A DNA stretch of 64,000 nucleotides from JADGNZ01 sp963715895 (GTDB lineage: Bacteria; Acidobacteriota; Thermoanaerobaculia; Gp7-AA8): contig OY970284.1 in the NCBI GenBank assembly GCA_963715895.1, forward strand, positions 6,386,001-6,450,000. Reading direction: 5' to 3'. The notes below the pieces were generated by a model. That model worked only from the letters and a program-made list of their open reading frames with translations, ran no database searches and was not told the origin of the DNA. The position numbers and the translations under genes were made by a program. Position 1 is the first letter of the stretch. Each line of letters begins with the position of its first letter. Below are positions 26,577-34,960 of the stretch, in pieces.

Positions 26577-28367
26577 ATGAACGTCGATCTTGGCGCGAAT
26601 CTGATTGAGCCCGGCCGCTGCGAGTTTCGCGTCTGGGCGCCGTACGTCGCCAACGTTGCGCTTCACATCATCGCTCCCGACGATCGACGCATCCCATTGA
26701 CGAAGAACGCCCGCGGATACCACGAGGCGATCGTCGATGCGGCCGCCGGAACACGCTATTTCTTCGTCGTCAACGGCAGGGAACGTCCCGATCCGGCGTC
26801 ACGCTTGCAGCCGGAGGGCGTTCACGGCCCGTCGGAAGTCGTACCGCGTGAGTTCGAATGGCACGATGCGGAGTGGCGCGGCGTGCCGATCGAGGACTAC
26901 GTCATCTATGAACTGCACGTCGGAACCTTTACGGTAAAAGGCACCTTCGACGCCATCATCCCGCATCTTGACGAGCTGAAGGACCTCGGCATCACCGCCA
27001 TCGAGCTCATGCCGATCGGACAATTTCCCGGCACGCGCAACTGGGGCTACGACGGCGTCTACATCGGCGCGGCGCAGCAGTCGTACGGCGGACCGTTCGC
27101 GCTGAAGCGTCTCGCCGATGCCTGTCACCAGCGCGGCCTGGCTCTGCTCCTCGACGTCGTCTACAACCACCTCGGCCCCGAGGGGAACTACCTTTCCGAA
27201 TACGCTCCGTACTTCACCGATCGCTACAAGACACCCTGGGGCCTGGCTCTGAACTTCGACGGTCCGCACAGCGACGACGTGCGCTGGTTCTTCATTCACA
27301 ACGCCCTGCAATGGATCGATGAGTTTCACATCGACGGACTTCGCGTCGACGCCGTCCACGCCATCGCCGACCGCTCCGCCGAACCTTTCCTCCAGGACCT
27401 GACCTCGGCCGTCCGCGAGCGCGCCGAGACGCTCGGCTGCCACATCTACACCTTCGCCGAGTCGAATCTGAACGATCCGCGCGTGATCACCCCCAAAAAC
27501 GACCACGGCCTCGGCTTCGATTCACAATGGTCCGACGATCTTCATCACGCCCTCCACACCCTCCTCACCGGCGAGCAGGACGGCTACTACGCCGGCTACG
27601 GCCGCACCAGCGATCTGGCCCGCACCCTCACCACCGGCTACCTCTACACCGGCCAGCACTCCCCCTACTACGGCCGCAAATACGGCCTGGCCCCCAAGAC
27701 CCGCGACGGCAAACAGTTCGTCGTCTTCGCCCAGAACCACGACCAGACCGGCAACCGGATGATGGGCGAACGCCTCTCGACCATCGTCTCCCCCGCCAAA
27801 CTCCGCCTCGCCGCCGCCGTGGTCCTCCTCTCCCCCTTCATCCCCATGCTGTTCATGGGCGAGGAGTACGGCGAGACCGCCCCCTTCCAATACTTCACCT
27901 CCCACGACGACGCCGACCTGATCGAAGCAGTCCGCAAAGGGAGGCTGGAGGAGTTCGACGATTTCGAATGGCATGGAGAGCCGCCCGATCCGCACGATGA
28001 GGGGACGTTCAACCGTTCGAAGCTGTCGCGAATCGAGCTTGAAGGTGTGCGCGATCTCTATCGCGAGTTGCTGCGCCTTCGGCGCGAAATCCCCGCGCTG
28101 CGGTCGCTCGATCTCGAGGCGGTCGAGACGCACGCGGATGATGAGCGGCGGACGCTGATCGTGAAACGAGGGGACACGCTGCTAGTTCTGAACTTCAGCG
28201 ATGAGGCGCAGACGATCGAGTCGCCGTTCGCAGGAAGTTGGACGAGGGTGATCGATAGCGCAGCGAGCGTAGCGCCTGCGGCTCGCCAGATGGACCGCCA
28301 CCGGCTCGCTGGCGCTACGCTGCCGATGCCGCCGGAGTCGTTTGCGCTATTCCAAACTGTTGCATAG
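26577..28367 (+). CDS. treZ: Malto-oligosyltrehalose trehalohydrolase
   Basis: A 596-residue GH13 enzyme that cuts trehalose from maltooligosyl-trehalose made by TreY. It has an N-terminal CBM48-like domain (CEFRVWAPYVANVALHII), the barrel with nucleophile D258 (FHIDGLRVDAVHAI) and acid/base E295 (YTFAESNLNDPR), the FAQNHDQTGNRMMGERL segment and LFMGEEYGETAPFQYFTSHDD, which are TreZ hallmarks. It is in an operon behind glgB. Its partner treY lies about 20 kb away on the opposite strand, an unusual split of treYZ. Confidence 0.93.
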   Translation: MNVDLGANLIEPGRCEFRVWAPYVANVALHIIAPDDRRIPLTKNARGYHEAIVDAAAGTRYFFVVNGRERPDPASRLQPEGVHGPSEVVPREFEWHDAEWRGVPIEDYVIYELHVGTFTVKGTFDAIIPHLDELKDLGITAIELMPIGQFPGTRNWGYDGVYIGAAQQSYGGPFALKRLADACHQRGLALLLDVVYNHLGPEGNYLSEYAPYFTDRYKTPWGLALNFDGPHSDDVRWFFIHNALQWIDEFHIDGLRVDAVHAIADRSAEPFLQDLTSAVRERAETLGCHIYTFAESNLNDPRVITPKNDHGLGFDSQWSDDLHHALHTLLTGEQDGYYAGYGRTSDLARTLTTGYLYTGQHSPYYGRKYGLAPKTRDGKQFVVFAQNHDQTGNRMMGERLSTIVSPAKLRLAAAVVLLSPFIPMLFMGEEYGETAPFQYFTSHDDADLIEAVRKGRLEEFDDFEWHGEPPDPHDEGTFNRSKLSRIELEGVRDLYRELLRLRREIPALRSLDLEAVETHADDERRTLIVKRGDTLLVLNFSDEAQTIESPFAGSWTRVIDSAASVAPAARQMDRHRLAGATLPMPPESFALFQTVA

Positions 28368-28437
28368 CGCGGCGCTGGCAACCGGCTGTCAACCAGACTG
28401 CCCGAACTGGCAGATGTGATTCGTCAGCTGCCGAGAA

Positions 28438-28902
28438 TTAAGAATCGCCTCTCTTGACGGTTGTCTTGATACCTGATGCCCAGAGGTAAACTTCGAACGT
28501 ATCGGGATCATCGGCCGGCGATATGCCCAAATCGTGTCTGATCTCAAACACGAGCTTTTTGAGCAGAGCGTCGTGGCGCTCCATTGTTGGATTTGGGTTC
28601 GACGGCCCTGTTTCGTCGCGATAGAGCTTGAGTGCATTGAGCACCGCCTGCGGAGCAAAGAGAAGAAGATCATTCGTTGCACGCTGATAGCGCTGTTGAC
28701 CTTCCGACGTCGATTCGCCACTCATGGTCCCCGAGAGGCTTGCGATGTATTCCTTGTAGTGATTCATTTTTTCGTTGCGCCAAGCTGCGTCGCGCTCTGC
28801 GCGCTTGGTTAAAACGTATCCAGCGACCGCGACGAGCAATGCCGCAGCCGTTGAGATGACGCTGGTGATAACCGCAGCTGTCATAGGAATTCGGACACGC
28901 AT
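28438..28902 (-). CDS. Membrane-anchored hypothetical protein
   Basis: 154 residues with one N-terminal transmembrane segment (AAVITSVISTAAALLVAVAGYVL) followed by a charged helical cytoplasmic-type domain (KRAERDAAWRNEKMNHYKEY). This arrangement is common among orphan proteins that have a single anchor plus a coiled domain. I do not recognise a family. Codon usage and the hydrophobic pattern support a real gene. It is converging on treZ, 70 bp away. Confidence 0.6.
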   Translation of the reverse strand: MRVRIPMTAAVITSVISTAAALLVAVAGYVLTKRAERDAAWRNEKMNHYKEYIASLSGTMSGESTSEGQQRYQRATNDLLLFAPQAVLNALKLYRDETGPSNPNPTMERHDALLKKLVFEIRHDLGISPADDPDTFEVYLWASGIKTTVKRGDS

Positions 28903-29529
28903 TGTATCGAATTCTCAGCGCGAGCCACTGAGATCACTGCCCGCGGCGCGTGCGAACGAGAGTCACGATATTTGACCGATTTCGGCCAACCACGGGGAGA
29001 CTGCAGGAGCGCGTCAGGGAGGCAAACGAGGACGCGGACGATGAGGAACGCCCGGATCTCAACCACCTCATGGGGGCAACTTGCAGAATGCGTCGCGATC
29101 GCGAACGTCGCGCGACTTGCCGGGAATGGGCGTCGCAGTTTCCCGCTGGTTGGCGGCGATGGATGAGTGATCATCGAGACCGTTGAACACCGAGGCCTCC
29201 TTCCCCACATTGTCATCCTGAGGCTGCCGGAGCCGCTGAGCGAGTGTAGCGAGCGAGTGCGGCGCAGGACGGCGAAGGATCTCAAGTTACGCGGCATGGG
29301 GCAGAAGCGAAACTGTAGTTCTGTGAGGAAGGTCTACCGTCCAGGGACGGCCTCGTCAACGACAGATCGAGCCGAATGGATGAATGACAAACCCCTGCTG
29401 CGCTTCTGCCACAGTCTGCGCATCTGGAGATCCTTCGCCGTCCTCCGCCGCTTTTCGCTCGCTACGCTCGCTCAGCGGCTCCGGCAGGCTCAGGATGACA
29501 AGTGAGGGTGATGTGATGAATGATGAAGA
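28903..29529. other. Gene-free stretch containing one MITE-like element
   Basis: 627 bp without a credible gene. Bases 28903-29210 show no repeat or motif I recognise. 29211-29500 is the MITE-like element described separately. The remaining 29 bases form the upstream region of the next gene, with GTGATG near its start. Confidence 0.7.
29211..29500. repeat. MITE-like element 1, TGTCATCCTGAG inverted ends
   Basis: About 290 bp. The left arm begins TGTCATCCTGAGGCTGCCGG and the right arm ends CCGGCAGGCTCAGGATGACA. About 100 bp of each arm are complementary, including GCTGAGCGAG..TAGCGAGCGAG and GGACGGCGAAGGATCT. There is no transposase inside. It resembles the elements at 35064 and 47521 in its ends but not its centre. 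Confidence 0.8.
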
Positions 29530-29946
29530 ATGATCGCGCAACGTTTCAGAGCTGCGGTTCTCCTGGCGATGGCTGGCGCGCTGACAGTCGCTGTCGCCAC
29601 GTGGACGTTCTACGACGTGCGGCCCTACCACGAAACCATGGTATGGGTCTGGGGAGCGATAGTTGCCGGCGCCGGGATCACACAGATTCTCGCCGCGGGT
29701 GCCGCGTTGCGTGCCATTCCTTTTGCCCTCCGCATTGGTCGTTGGACCGCCATGGTGCTTGGAGCGACGCTGATCGGGCTGGTGGTCAGCGCGGTCGTCG
29801 CGGCTGGGCGCGATGTGCTGCTTCTACAACCTGTCATTCGACTGACTCTCCTGCTGGCGTTCGGAATTCTCCAGCTATTCACCGCACATTCGGCGCGTGG
29901 CCATCTCCCGACAGCCACGTCGCGGAAGCTTACATACGTGGCGTGA
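29530..29946 (+). CDS. Small four-TM membrane protein, unknown
   Basis: 138 residues, almost entirely hydrophobic, with about four transmembrane segments (AAVLLAMAGALTVAVATWTF, VWGAIVAGAGITQILAAGAA, WTAMVLGATLIGLVVSAVVA, LTLLLAFGILQLFTA). No family recognised. The stop codon overlaps the GTG start of the next gene (GTGA at 29943-29946), so the two membrane proteins are translationally coupled and may form a complex. Confidence 0.65.
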   Translation: MIAQRFRAAVLLAMAGALTVAVATWTFYDVRPYHETMVWVWGAIVAGAGITQILAAGAALRAIPFALRIGRWTAMVLGATLIGLVVSAVVAAGRDVLLLQPVIRLTLLLAFGILQLFTAHSARGHLPTATSRKLTYVA

Positions 29947-30500
29947 CACCACGTCGAATGCTCTACGAAATCGTGTCTCTCGTCATCGGCGTTGCGCTCG
30001 CATCGCTCTTTTGGAAGGCGCCGGCCCGACTGCTGCGCGTCTCCGCCTACTCGGCTTTTCTATTGGCTGTCCTCCTGCTTGCCCTCGCCGTCACAGGGTG
30101 GCCGCTGTTTCGACCGCGGCTCCATCAACGGCCAATGCCGGCGACCGTTCAGCAATCGTTTCAACTAGCGCATTCTGCCGGCGGTCATGTGTCGCTCTGG
30201 CTTGTCTCTCTGGTTACGCCCTTGTTCGTCGCTGCCGCACTTCGACATCGGAGCTCTCCGTGGCGAAGACTGGTGCTGGTCTTCGTCGCAGTCTTCGTTG
30301 CTGTCGGTTGGTTGCTCGTCAGCGTCTCAGGCTATCTCCTGCCGGCGAATGTGCCGAACCCTGTTCCACCTAGTCTCGCGCCTGTGGTGATCCGCTTTGG
30401 TGTTCTCCACATGTTGGGTTTGCCAATCTTGCTGATCACGGCATTGCTTTTCATGGGTTGGCGTCACCTTCGGTCTGCCAGCCAATTGGTTGCGGTTTAA
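29943..30500 (+). CDS. Multi-pass membrane protein, unknown, coupled to preceding gene
   Basis: 185 residues from the GTG at 29943, or 180 from the ATG at 29958. There are about five transmembrane segments (IVSLVIGVALASLFW, AFLLAVLLLALAVTGW, WLVSLVTPLFVAAAL, LVLVFVAVFVAVGWLLVSVS, LHMLGLPILLITALLF). A conserved-looking motif LPANVPNPVPPSLAPVV lies in the loop before the last segment. The frame also stays open upstream (from 29520), but that part is out of frame with the preceding gene and is a shadow. Confidence 0.65.
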   Translation: MTPRRMLYEIVSLVIGVALASLFWKAPARLLRVSAYSAFLLAVLLLALAVTGWPLFRPRLHQRPMPATVQQSFQLAHSAGGHVSLWLVSLVTPLFVAAALRHRSSPWRRLVLVFVAVFVAVGWLLVSVSGYLLPANVPNPVPPSLAPVVIRFGVLHMLGLPILLITALLFMGWRHLRSASQLVAV

Positions 30501-30669
30501 CGTCGCCTGCACCGTCGCGAAAGACGGAGAGCCAGACCTAAGTAGGCATTGACTGCAAGCTGTTGACTAGTCGGCATTTAGCGGCGATCGATTCCCCTTT
30601 CGCTTCCGCGCCGACCCCACTGTTATTGGATCCGAGGCTCATCGGAGTGCGCCGCGATATCGCGGCAAG
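30501..30669. other. Gene-free leader before the 21-bp array
   Basis: Together with the array and the 153 bases after it, this makes a 649-bp stretch without a convincing gene. A weak TTG-started frame (30563-30985) runs into the array but its first 35 codons show no family features. Confidence 0.5.
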
Positions 30670-30996
30670 AGATCGCGATCTAACGGAGATAGATCGCGAT
30701 CTGCCAACCTTAGATCGCGATCTACCGAGGTTGGATCACGATCTATCAAGCTTAGATCACGATCTACCCGACTTAGATCAAGATCTACCGGACTTAGATC
30801 GCGATCTACCAAACTTAGATCACGATCTACCAAACTTAGATCGCGATCTACCAAACTTAGATCACGATCTACCAAACTTAGATCGCGATCGACCGGACTT
30901 AGATCGCGATCCACCAGGCTTAGATCGCGACCTACCGGACTTAGATCGCGATCTACCGGGCATAGATCGCGATCGACAGAACTGAGATCGTGATCC
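30670..30996. repeat. Tandem array 1: sixteen 21-bp units with AGATCGCGATCT palindrome
   Basis: AGATCNNGATC cores begin at 30670, 30691, 30712, 30733, 30754, 30775, 30796, 30817, 30838, 30859, 30880, 30901, 30922, 30943, 30964 and 30985, always exactly 21 bp apart. Six units hold the perfect 12-bp palindrome; others carry ATCAC, ATCAA or end changes. The 7-9 nt linker is mostly ACCAAACTT or ACCGGACTT. Units 8-9 and 10-11 form a higher-order 42-bp repeat. Because the period is a multiple of 3, several frames stay open on both strands, for example one reading DRDLPNL heptads. Unit differences are not concentrated in third codon positions, so I do not call a protein. Confidence 0.95.
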
Positions 30997-31149
30997 CATT
31001 CGATGCCGATTACACCTACCGTTTTGACCACTATAGAGTGCTTAAGAACACTATACATTGCTATTGGTTACTTTTTTCCGCCTGGAGCGTCTAAGTGATT
31101 ACGTTGGTAGGAGGCGCGACCTCCGCCGCGCATTGAAAGGAGAAGGAAG

Positions 31150-31824
31150 ATGTCCTCGAAGACCATACCCGGAAGCCGTTCCTCGTCACGTATCGCAGTC
31201 CGTAAACGTTCCAGGACAACAGCTACGGCGGTAGGAGACCCTGCCGATGCATCCTCCAGAATGGCCGAGCTGCTCAATGAAATGGAGGCCCTCATCCCCG
31301 ACCTGGTTCAGCCGGATCTCAGCCGGATCAAACGTATTTCCCAGAGCGCGAAGTTCGGACAGGCGCTCATACCGCACGTAATCACCGCCGTGAACTCTTA
31401 TACACCGTTTCAACAACGCAACCTCTTCGACGTCGCCGCAGGTCAGGCCGCCCTCGACTACCAGCAACAGTTGCATCCGATCACGAAGAGAATGGCCGCG
31501 ATGACGCTGGCCATGTCGTATTCGGTGAATCAGAAACTGGCCGTCTCGGGCGAGGAGGCGCTTCAGATGTACCAATGGGCAAAGCGTCATGTGAAACAGC
31601 CGGATGGCGGAGGTGCTCGAACCTACGTCGAGGAAATGCAGAGTGTCGTCGGACGGACGATGAACCGCCGCCGCAAGACACAGACACTACCCACCACCCC
31701 TCCCGCAGGAACCCCGCCAGCTCAGGGCTTCCTCGCCCCCACGCTGGGCGCGACGAACACTCCGGACGATGATGAGGTACTCGATCTCGTTCGCGACATC
31801 GCAGGAGCGGATTCGAGAGAGTAA
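31150..31824 (+). CDS. Hypothetical protein next to tandem array 1
   Basis: 224 residues, soluble. The N-terminal 35 residues are basic and Ser/Arg-rich (SSRIAVRKRSRTTATA), a possible nucleic-acid-binding tail. A helical core spans about residues 38-165 (MAELLNEMEALIPDLVQPDL, then AKFGQALIPHVITAVNSYTP). A Pro/Thr-rich linker and an acidic end (DDDEVLDLVRDIAGADSRE) follow. It is preceded by a good AAAGGAGAAGGAAG ribosome site. I recognise no family. It is the first gene after the 16-unit array (153 bp away), so the array could be part of its control region or a target. This is inference only. Confidence 0.7.
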   Translation: MSSKTIPGSRSSSRIAVRKRSRTTATAVGDPADASSRMAELLNEMEALIPDLVQPDLSRIKRISQSAKFGQALIPHVITAVNSYTPFQQRNLFDVAAGQAALDYQQQLHPITKRMAAMTLAMSYSVNQKLAVSGEEALQMYQWAKRHVKQPDGGGARTYVEEMQSVVGRTMNRRRKTQTLPTTPPAGTPPAQGFLAPTLGATNTPDDDEVLDLVRDIAGADSRE

Positions 31825-31948
31825 ACGCGTATGAGAAAGGGGCGCCGCGCAGGCGGCGTCCCCTAAAATCAGCGGCACAATTGAAGGCTGGCATCGTCAG
31901 GCTCTGAATACGGGAACCTGATATCAACCCCATACTGGACACTCGACA

Positions 31949-32686
31949 TTGCGAATCAAGCGACGTGCATTCCTTTTCCTTCTGACATTGTCTGCCGCGT
32001 GGGTCGCCAGTCTCTTCTACCTTGATATCCAAAAGGGGCGTGAACGCAGACACCAGCGGGCCACTTTCCAGGCAATTACCGAGTTGGCGAACGCGATCGA
32101 GGAGAGCCCAAACGGTGCGCGTCTTTGCGTCAGAACGATCCACGACCTCTCCCGAGACACTGCGATCCGCGTTCCGCAGAACCCTGCCTACCTTGACGGC
32201 TGGGGCCGCGAGCTGCTTGTGGTCGCCAGCCCGCGGCGTTACATAATTGCCTCACTTGGCGCCGACGGCCTTCGAGATCCAGAGTGGCACCCGGGACCAT
32301 TCGATGATCCTAACGTCGACATTGTTTATAGCGACGGCGAGTTCCTGCGTTTTCCTTCCGGTCTTGAAACGGCCCCTGGCCTGCCACCGAGACCAGCTGA
32401 TGCTCTCGCTGAGGCGCTCCTGTGCACCGACCCGCCGCTCCGCGAGCGACCGCGTTTCTATCTGTACCTCCCAAGCGAACGCGACGCGCTCAGCGCGGCC
32501 GGCGAAATCAGGAAGCTTGGTTTCTCGTCGGAGGTCCGCGGTGCTGTAGGTCACAAACAGTGGCTTTGCGTCGCATCCAGCGATGCCATGACCTGGCAAC
32601 GAGAGGTCGCGCTGGTTCCTGCCGCCGTGTGCATTGAAGACAACCATCAGCGAGTGCACAATCCCTCGTTACGGTGCGGCCGATAG
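31949..32686 (+). CDS. Membrane-anchored GspG-like plus RraB-like fusion protein
   Basis: 245 residues from a TTG start. Residues 1-25 form one transmembrane segment (AFLFLLTLSAAWVASLFYL). Residues about 35-120 resemble the C-terminal part of type II secretion pseudopilins (NPAYLDGWGRELLVV, then YIIASLGADGLRDPE). Residues 165-220 resemble RraB-type ribonuclease E inhibitor domains (FYLYLPSERDALSAAGEIRK, then KQWLCVASSDAM). I do not know another protein with this pair. An in-frame alternative start could not be found close to the anchor. Both assignments are from short motifs and need a profile search. Confidence 0.55.
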   Translation: MRIKRRAFLFLLTLSAAWVASLFYLDIQKGRERRHQRATFQAITELANAIEESPNGARLCVRTIHDLSRDTAIRVPQNPAYLDGWGRELLVVASPRRYIIASLGADGLRDPEWHPGPFDDPNVDIVYSDGEFLRFPSGLETAPGLPPRPADALAEALLCTDPPLRERPRFYLYLPSERDALSAAGEIRKLGFSSEVRGAVGHKQWLCVASSDAMTWQREVALVPAAVCIEDNHQRVHNPSLRCGR

Positions 32687-32732
32687 ACAATCGACACCAC
32701 GCAGCTGGCGCGAGCCGATTTCCGGTTCGACC

Positions 32733-33110
32733 CTACGTGTGTTGCGAAACCGACAGCGTGTTCCCGTCCGGGTCCTTGAACCACGCCACCTTGTCGCCGC
32801 TGGGCGCGGTCCAGATGCCGAGGTCGTCCTGCTCGAAGAAACTGAATCGTTCGAAGACGACGCCTTTCGCCGTCATATCAGCGACGACGTTCTCGATGCC
32901 CGAGACTTCCCATCCCAGGATGGTGAAGCCGGCGGGCTTGAAGTCGGGCTGGACCTTTGAGACGCGGATCATGGTGCCGTTGGCGTCGAGCACCATGGCA
33001 AAGCCGTCGTTGTGCACGAAGCGCAGGCCAAGCACACCTTCGTAGAACGCTCTTGCTTTGTCGAAGTCGAGGGTTGGGAGAAACGCGACGATCGGTTTGT
33101 CATGCAACAT
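32733..33110 (-). CDS. VOC-family (glyoxalase-like) protein
   Basis: 125 residues with a complete vicinal-oxygen-chelate fold: FLPTLDFDKARAFYEGVLGL at the start of module 1, then VSGIENVVADMTAKG, and WTAPSGDKVAWFKDPDGNTL at the end of module 2. The ATG at 33110 overlaps the cstA stop codon (ATGA), so it is the second gene of a cstA operon. The frame is open far upstream but only as antisense of cstA. Substrate unknown; such small VOC proteins range from lyases to binding proteins. Confidence 0.85.
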   Translation of the reverse strand: MLHDKPIVAFLPTLDFDKARAFYEGVLGLRFVHNDGFAMVLDANGTMIRVSKVQPDFKPAGFTILGWEVSGIENVVADMTAKGVVFERFSFFEQDDLGIWTAPSGDKVAWFKDPDGNTLSVSQHT

Positions 33111-34960
33111 CAGCAGCACCCGCTTCCTGGTAAATGCATGTGGTCCGGCCCGGCGGTGGCGGGGACGAAGGCGATGGTTTCCCCGCGGATGGCCCGCATC
33201 CACGCCCGCGCGGAGGCGGCGATGATGATGATCACGCAGACCATCAGGATCGACGTCAGCGTGGCGTCGAGGTAACCGGTGAACGGGTCTTTGGCCATCA
33301 TCTTCGGACCGAGGAAATTGTCGATGATGGAGCGGTAGCCGGCGTAGAGAGTGGTTGAGGCGACGAAGGCTAGAGGGAACATCGTCGTCCAGGCGTACTT
33401 CGTCCGGCCGGCGTTCAGGATGACCGTGGTTCCGACGCAGAGCGCCACGGCCGCCAGTAGCTGGTTGGCGATGCCAAACATTGGCCAGATCTGGGAAATG
33501 GATCCGTTGAGGATGAACCACGTCCAGCCGAAGACCACCAGCGCCGTCGAGGCGATCGTGCCCGGGAGCCACGACGTGTCCTCGAACGGCTTCCAGACGC
33601 GGCCGAGGAACTCCTGCACCATGAAGCGGGCCACGCGCGTGCCGGTATCGATCGTGGTCAGGATGAACAGCGCCTCGAACATGATGGCGAAGTGGTACCA
33701 GTACGACATCAGCCCGCCGAGTAGGGGGATGCCGGAGAAGATCTGGGCGAAACCGACGGCCAGGGAGACCGCGCCGCCGGTGCGGCCGACGAGGGTCTCG
33801 CCGACGAGCGCCGAGAAGTGCGGCAGGTTCACCGTCGACAGGCCCAGCTTGGCGAAGACCGCGGGCGGAACGTTGATGGCGTAGTAGTCGCCGGGATGGA
33901 GCGCGCAGACGGCGATGAGGGCGACGCAGCCGACCAGCCCCTCGCAGAGCATGGCCCCGTAGCCGATCATCCGCGCGTCCGACTCCTTGTTCAGCATCTT
34001 CGGCGTCGTCCCCGAGGAGACCAGGGAGTGGAACCCGGAGATGGCCCCGCAGGCGATGGTGATGAAGACGAAGGGAAAGAGCTTGCCGGGGATGATCGGT
34101 CCCCCTCCGTGCGCAAACTGCGAGATGGCCGGCGCCTGGATGTGCGGCGCGACGATGATGGTGCCGATCACGAGCACGGCGATGGTACCGAGCTTCATGT
34201 ACGACGAGAGGTAGTCGCGCGGGCAGAGCAGCATCCACACCGGCAGCACCGAGGCGATGAAGCCGTAGACGGCCATGGCCATGGTGATCTGGGGCCTGGA
34301 CATCGTGAAGATCACGCCGAGCGCGGTGCCGGGGATGAATCGTCCGGCCACGACGGCGCCGAGCACCAGGAGCGCGCCGGCGATCGAGCCGTTGCGGATG
34401 GCGTACGGCGCCTTGGAGCGATGCAGGTACTGCCCGATCAGCAAGGCGATGGGGATGGTCAGGAAGATGGTGAAGGTCCCCCACGGCGAGTCCGCCAGCG
34501 CGTTGACGACGGCGATACCGAGTCCGGCCAGGGCGATGACGACGATGAAGAGGATGGCCACCATGGCCGTGAAACCGGCCAGCGGCGAGATCTCCGTCCG
34601 GGCGATCTCGGCCAGCGACTTGCCGTTACGGCGGACCGAGGCCGCCAGTGTGACGAAGTCGTGCGTTGCCCCGGCCAGCACGACGCCGAAGGTGATCCAC
34701 AGGAGACCGGGCAGATACCCGAACTGGGCTGCCAGGACCGGCCCGATCAGCGGCCCGGCGCCGGAGATCGCGGCGAAGTGATGGCCGAAGAGCACCCACT
34801 TGTTGGTCGGCACATAGTTCTGCCCATCCTCGAACCGATGCGCCGGCGTGACGCGCGCGTCATCGAGCGCCATCACCTTCGCCGCGAGGAACGCGGAGTA
34901 GTACCGGTACCCGATCGCGGCGACGGCCAGGAAGAAGAGGATGAGCGGAAGGGCGTTCAT
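33110..34960 (-). CDS. cstA: Carbon starvation protein A, peptide/pyruvate transporter family
   Basis: 616 residues with about 14 to 16 transmembrane segments. CstA family blocks are visible: RYYSAFLAAKVMALDD at the N-terminus, THDFVTLAASVRRNGKSLAE, HGGGPIIPGKLFPFVFITIA (continuing as CGAISGFHSLVSSGTTPKML), and TIDTGTRVARFMVQEFLG. The length is between E. coli CstA (about 700) and short CstA forms. It imports peptides or pyruvate during carbon limitation. It is coupled to the VOC gene by a 1-base overlap at 33110. Confidence 0.93.
   Translation of the reverse strand: MNALPLILFFLAVAAIGYRYYSAFLAAKVMALDDARVTPAHRFEDGQNYVPTNKWVLFGHHFAAISGAGPLIGPVLAAQFGYLPGLLWITFGVVLAGATHDFVTLAASVRRNGKSLAEIARTEISPLAGFTAMVAILFIVVIALAGLGIAVVNALADSPWGTFTIFLTIPIALLIGQYLHRSKAPYAIRNGSIAGALLVLGAVVAGRFIPGTALGVIFTMSRPQITMAMAVYGFIASVLPVWMLLCPRDYLSSYMKLGTIAVLVIGTIIVAPHIQAPAISQFAHGGGPIIPGKLFPFVFITIACGAISGFHSLVSSGTTPKMLNKESDARMIGYGAMLCEGLVGCVALIAVCALHPGDYYAINVPPAVFAKLGLSTVNLPHFSALVGETLVGRTGGAVSLAVGFAQIFSGIPLLGGLMSYWYHFAIMFEALFILTTIDTGTRVARFMVQEFLGRVWKPFEDTSWLPGTIASTALVVFGWTWFILNGSISQIWPMFGIANQLLAAVALCVGTTVILNAGRTKYAWTTMFPLAFVASTTLYAGYRSIIDNFLGPKMMAKDPFTGYLDATLTSILMVCVIIIIAASARAWMRAIRGETIAFVPATAGPDHMHLPGSGCC

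Noticed and set aside
28903..29210. tRNA or small RNA gene in a long gap
   Set aside because: No cloverleaf arms, GTTCGANNC-type T-loop or other RNA feature could be found by eye. A tRNAscan/Infernal run would settle it.
30563..30985. Possible heptad-repeat protein (DRDLPNL) over array 1
   Set aside because: The minus strand is equally open, unit changes are not concentrated in third codon positions, the start is TTG with no good ribosome site, and no family is known. More likely a by-product of the 21-bp period.
30670..30996. CRISPR array
   Set aside because: Units are contiguous with a 21-bp period and no unique spacers. No cas gene is nearby. The same applies to 63197-63651.
30670..30996. 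HIP1-type (GCGATCGC) element
   Set aside because: The core is GATCGCGATC, an inverted order of the same halves, and it is clustered, whereas HIP1 is dispersed in cyanobacteria.
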